In this document: positions 6,271 through 8,152 of the stretch, one piece after another | How positions within the stretch are numbered: the first letter of the stretch is position 1 | Layout of the letters: each line of letters begins with the position of its first letter | NCBI GenBank assembly: GCA_013314795.1 | Contig: JABUEZ010000085.1 | Location: 1 to 8,152, forward strand | Reading direction: 5' to 3' | From: Candidatus Profundicultor aquiphilus | GTDB taxonomy: Bacteria > Atribacterota > Atribacteria > Atribacterales > Caldatribacteriaceae | Length of the DNA stretch: 8,152 nucleotides | The notes under the pieces: model-generated | The model's database searches: none | What the model saw: only the letters and a program-made list of their open reading frames with translations | What the model was told of the DNA's origin: nothing | Position numbers and translations under genes: made by a program

Positions 6271-6276
6271 CTCCTT
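6271..6276 (-). promoter_or_regulatory. Ribosome-binding site deciding the ackA TTG start
   Basis: AAGGAG on the minus strand ends directly against the in-frame ATG at 6270, with zero spacing, but lies 9 bases before TTG 6261. Spacing therefore favours the TTG. Confidence 0.7.
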
Positions 6277-6292
6277 CGGGCATGAGTTTCAA

Positions 6293-7297
6293 TTAACCTA
6301 AAACCTGGCTCTGTAAAACGGTCACGGCAATTTGATCCCGGATATCCTCAGCCTTACATCCTCTTGACAGGTCGTTGACCGGCTTTGCCACTCCCTGCAG
6401 AATAGGACCGATAGCTGTTCCCTTTCCCAGACGCTCGGTCAGCTTATAACAAATATTGCCAGCATTGAGATCAGGGAAAATGAGAACGTTAGCCTTTCCT
6501 GCCACCTGACTCCCTGGAGATTTCTTTTGGGCCACCTGGGGCACCAGGGCCGCATCACCCTGAAGTTCTCCATCAAGAAGGAGTTTGGGGTCAAGAGAAT
6601 GGGCAATCTCGGTAGCCTGGATAACTTTATCAACCAGCTCGTGCTTTGCACTTCCCTTGGTGGAAAAAGAAAGCATCGCCACCCTCGGCTCAGTTCCTAC
6701 CAACAAGCGCCAGGTTCTGGCAGTGGTGATGGCAATATGTGCCAGCTCCTCGGCATTGGGATTTGGATTGAGCCCACAATCGGCATAGAGAAAAACCCCA
6801 TTTTCACCATAAGGACAATCCGGAAACGCCATCAAAAAACAACTGGAGGCTAGTTTAATTCCCGGAGCAGTTTTGATAATTTGCAGTGCCGGCCGGATCA
6901 CATCCGGGGTAGTCAATACCGCTCCTCCCACCACTCCATCCACGTCGCCATGGTAAAGCATCATACACGCATAGTACATCGCACTTTTTTCAAGAATTTC
7001 TTCGGCCTGTTCTCTGGTAAGACCCTTGGAACTTCTCAACGCATACAGTGACTCCACATATTGCTTCCGTTTTGGGTCACTCAGTGGGTTTACAATGGCC
7101 ACATGGCTAAGGTCAACACCAAGAGATTGGGCCCTCTTTCGGATCGCCTCCTCATCACCGAGCAAAATCACAGAAGCAATCCGTTCATCCGCAGCCAGTT
7201 GAGCTGCCTTCAAGACCCGCTCATCGCCGCTTTCAGGAAGCACAACCGTTCTGTGTAAAGCCTTCGCTTTTTCTCTTATTTTTTCCAAAATGTCCAT
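6293..7297 (-). CDS. pta: Phosphate acetyltransferase
   Basis: Pta converts acetyl-CoA plus phosphate to acetyl-phosphate and CoA, feeding AckA; the pair can also run in reverse to activate acetate. The 334 residues are the short single-domain form, without the N-terminal regulatory domains of the enterobacterial enzyme. Motifs are VVLPESGDERVLKAA at 18-32, R88 in LYALRSSKG, DVDGVVGGA at 118-126 with R135 following, SFSTKGSAKH at 210-219, DGELQGDAALVP at 242-253, PGSQVAGKANVLIFPDLNAGN at 261-281, and KPVNDLSRGC at 305-314 with R312. These correspond to the active-site arginine positions known from the Methanosarcina enzyme. AAAGGAG lies at normal spacing before the ATG. It follows coaD by 26 bases and precedes ackA by about 30. 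Phosphate butyryltransferase is a related alternative, but the adjacent ackA supports Pta. Confidence 0.96.
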   Translation of the reverse strand: MDILEKIREKAKALHRTVVLPESGDERVLKAAQLAADERIASVILLGDEEAIRKRAQSLGVDLSHVAIVNPLSDPKRKQYVESLYALRSSKGLTREQAEEILEKSAMYYACMMLYHGDVDGVVGGAVLTTPDVIRPALQIIKTAPGIKLASSCFLMAFPDCPYGENGVFLYADCGLNPNPNAEELAHIAITTARTWRLLVGTEPRVAMLSFSTKGSAKHELVDKVIQATEIAHSLDPKLLLDGELQGDAALVPQVAQKKSPGSQVAGKANVLIFPDLNAGNICYKLTERLGKGTAIGPILQGVAKPVNDLSRGCKAEDIRDQIAVTVLQSQVLG

Positions 7298-7323
7298 ATC
7301 CCGAGACTCCTTTCTTTTCCGGA

Positions 7324-7812
7324 CTAAAAAGAAATATCATTAAACTTTTCTCGCAATTTTTCTTCTACAACCGCAGGTACCAGCTCTCTCACACACCCTT
7401 TGAACCGGGCAATCTCCTTAACCACTGTGGAGTTTAAATACGAGTATTCTGCGCTGGTGGGAAGAAATATCGTCTCGATTTCGGGGGCCATTTTCCGGTT
7501 TACCAGAGCAATCTGGGTCGCATATTCGTAATCAGAAATAGCCCTCAACCCTCGAACGATCACTCGACAACCCCTCTCCCGGGCAAATTTTACCAGTAAC
7601 CCGTCAAAGACAGCCACTTCCACATTGGAAAAATTTTTCACGGTCTCCCGGATCATGGCTTCCCGCTCTTCAATCGAGAAAAGAGGAACTTTCTGGGGAT
7701 TCCTTAAAATAGCAACAATGAGCTTATCAAAGAGTTTTCTTCCCCGCTCAATCACGTCAAGATGTCCGTTGGTAATGGGATCGAAACTCCCCGGATACAC
7801 GGCCACAAACAT
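7324..7812 (-). CDS. coaD: Phosphopantetheine adenylyltransferase
   Basis: CoaD joins 4'-phosphopantetheine and ATP to give dephospho-CoA and pyrophosphate, the penultimate step of CoA synthesis. The 162-residue product is the normal size for this hexameric nucleotidyltransferase. It begins MFVAVYPGSFDPITNGH, with the adenylyltransferase TxGH motif at 14-17, followed by a substrate-binding K41 region, RGLRAISDYEYATQ at 87-100, and YSYLNSTVVKE at 123-133, the equivalent of the usual SSTxVKE loop. The open frame extends 15 codons further to 7857, inside rsmD. ATG at 7812 is chosen because AAGGAG (7822-7827) lies 9 bases upstream and because family members start just before the AVYPGSFDP strand. 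rsmD ends 16 bases upstream; rsmD-coaD is a very common pair. Confidence 0.97.
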   Translation of the reverse strand: MFVAVYPGSFDPITNGHLDVIERGRKLFDKLIVAILRNPQKVPLFSIEEREAMIRETVKNFSNVEVAVFDGLLVKFARERGCRVIVRGLRAISDYEYATQIALVNRKMAPEIETIFLPTSAEYSYLNSTVVKEIARFKGCVRELVPAVVEEKLREKFNDISF

Positions 7813-7821
7813 TGCCTGTTG

Positions 7822-7827
7822 CTCCTT
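7822..7827 (-). promoter_or_regulatory. Ribosome-binding site deciding the coaD start
   Basis: AAGGAG on the minus strand is 9 bases before ATG 7812. It fixes the shorter 162-residue CoaD rather than the 177-residue open frame that would overlap rsmD by 29 bases. Confidence 0.8.
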
Positions 7828-7828
7828 T

Positions 7829-8152
7829 TTATTCGAAATTTCTCCTGAGATACCCAAAGAATATTATACTCTCTCCGTATTTTCTCAAATCTTCTTCCCG
7901 GAAACAAGGAAAATTCAGGAAAGGACTTTGGTTTTCTGGGTACCGAATGATCAGCAATGAATCTTGAAAAAAATTTTTCAGCCGGACTATTCTCTCAAGC
8001 ACTCGAGAACAATCAACGGCAAAAGGTGGATCGAAAAAGACCACTTCCGGTCTTTCCAAATACCGGGGAAGATAGTGCAAACGTAAAAAGTCAAGGCATA
8101 AAATTTTTCCTCTGTCCTCCATTCCACAGGCAATAAGATTTCTCCTCAAGAG
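7829..8152 (-). CDS. rsmD: 16S rRNA (guanine-N2)-methyltransferase RsmD, C-terminal part (cut by right window edge)
   Basis: RsmD methylates one guanine of 16S rRNA (G966 in E. coli numbering) using S-adenosylmethionine. The 107 codons visible are open to the window edge, so the TTG at 8149 is not a real start. The stretch LLRRNLIACG resembles the helix after the SAM-binding acidic strand. D21 with its neighbours fits the cofactor-binding acid, and FFDPPF at 39-44 is methyltransferase motif IV (the D/NPPY/F motif of N-methyltransferases). A C-terminal strand (SIIFFGYLRR) matches the family pattern. The SAM-binding glycine motif lies outside the window. The call rests on the DPPF motif, the size of the remaining tail and the immediately following coaD, a widespread partner. 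Another RNA/DNA N-methyltransferase cannot be excluded from this fragment alone. Confidence 0.8.
   Translation of the reverse strand, partial: LLRRNLIACGMEDRGKILCLDFLRLHYLPRYLERPEVVFFDPPFAVDCSRVLERIVRLKNFFQDSLLIIRYPENQSPFLNFPCFREEDLRKYGESIIFFGYLRRNFE

Noticed and set aside
5643..6293. Repeated word ATGAGTTTCAATT at about 5644 and 6282
   Set aside because: It is a 13-base match with no extension, one copy inside ackA and one in the pta-ackA junction; probably chance.
7628..7639. Perfect palindrome GAAAAATTTTTC, with a similar one near 7965-7980
   Set aside because: Both lie in coding sequence (coaD and rsmD) and reflect Lys/Asn/Phe codons; they have no GC stem and no terminator-like layout.
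1..8152. Novel system, mobile element, CRISPR array, tRNA or rRNA
   Set aside because: Every stretch is explained by conserved housekeeping genes on one strand with short junctions; no repeats, RNA folds or foreign-looking genes were seen.

Overview
The window is a densely packed stretch of bacterial chromosome. All twelve genes lie on the minus strand, so transcription runs from high to low coordinates. No plus-strand open frame looks real; those seen are shadows. Base composition is near balanced. The gene content and order (rsmD-coaD-pta-ackA-yceD-rpmF-plsX-fabK-fabD-fabG-acpP-rnc) resemble the arrangement in Clostridia and other fermentative anaerobes. Acetate formation through Pta/AckA and use of the flavoenzyme FabK fit such an organism. 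The sequence alone does not separate Bacillota from deep anaerobic lineages such as Thermotogota or Atribacterota.

Region by region, in transcription order: (1) 8152-7829 is the C-terminal part of the 16S rRNA methyltransferase RsmD, cut by the window edge. (2) 7812-7324 is coaD, for the penultimate step of coenzyme A synthesis. (3) 7297-6293 and 6261-5056 are pta and ackA, which convert acetyl-CoA to acetate and make ATP. (4) 5053-4514 is yceD (DUF177), linked as usual to ribosomal protein L32. (5) A gap of 87 bases holds the only good promoter candidate in the window. (6) 4426-4247 is rpmF (L32), a 59-residue gene. (7) 4233-339 holds plsX, fabK, fabD, fabG and acpP, for phospholipid acyl transfer and type II fatty acid synthesis. 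(8) From 326 to the left edge is the N-terminal half of rnc (RNase III).

The genes centre on the coenzyme A and acetyl-CoA node. CoaD supplies CoA, Pta/AckA draw off acetyl-CoA for energy, and FabD/FabG/FabK/ACP/PlsX turn malonyl-CoA into acyl chains for phospholipid. The ribosome-linked genes rsmD, yceD, rpmF and rnc may tie this block to growth rate. The cluster has no fabH, fabF, fabZ, acc or fapR, so a complete elongation cycle needs genes elsewhere.

Four starts were moved inward from the longest open frame on ribosome-binding-site and family evidence: coaD, ackA (TTG), yceD (GTG) and acpP. I found no RNA gene, mobile element, CRISPR array, clear terminator or novel system. The points most worth a second look are substitutions at normally conserved active-site positions in RNase III, acetate kinase and FabG.
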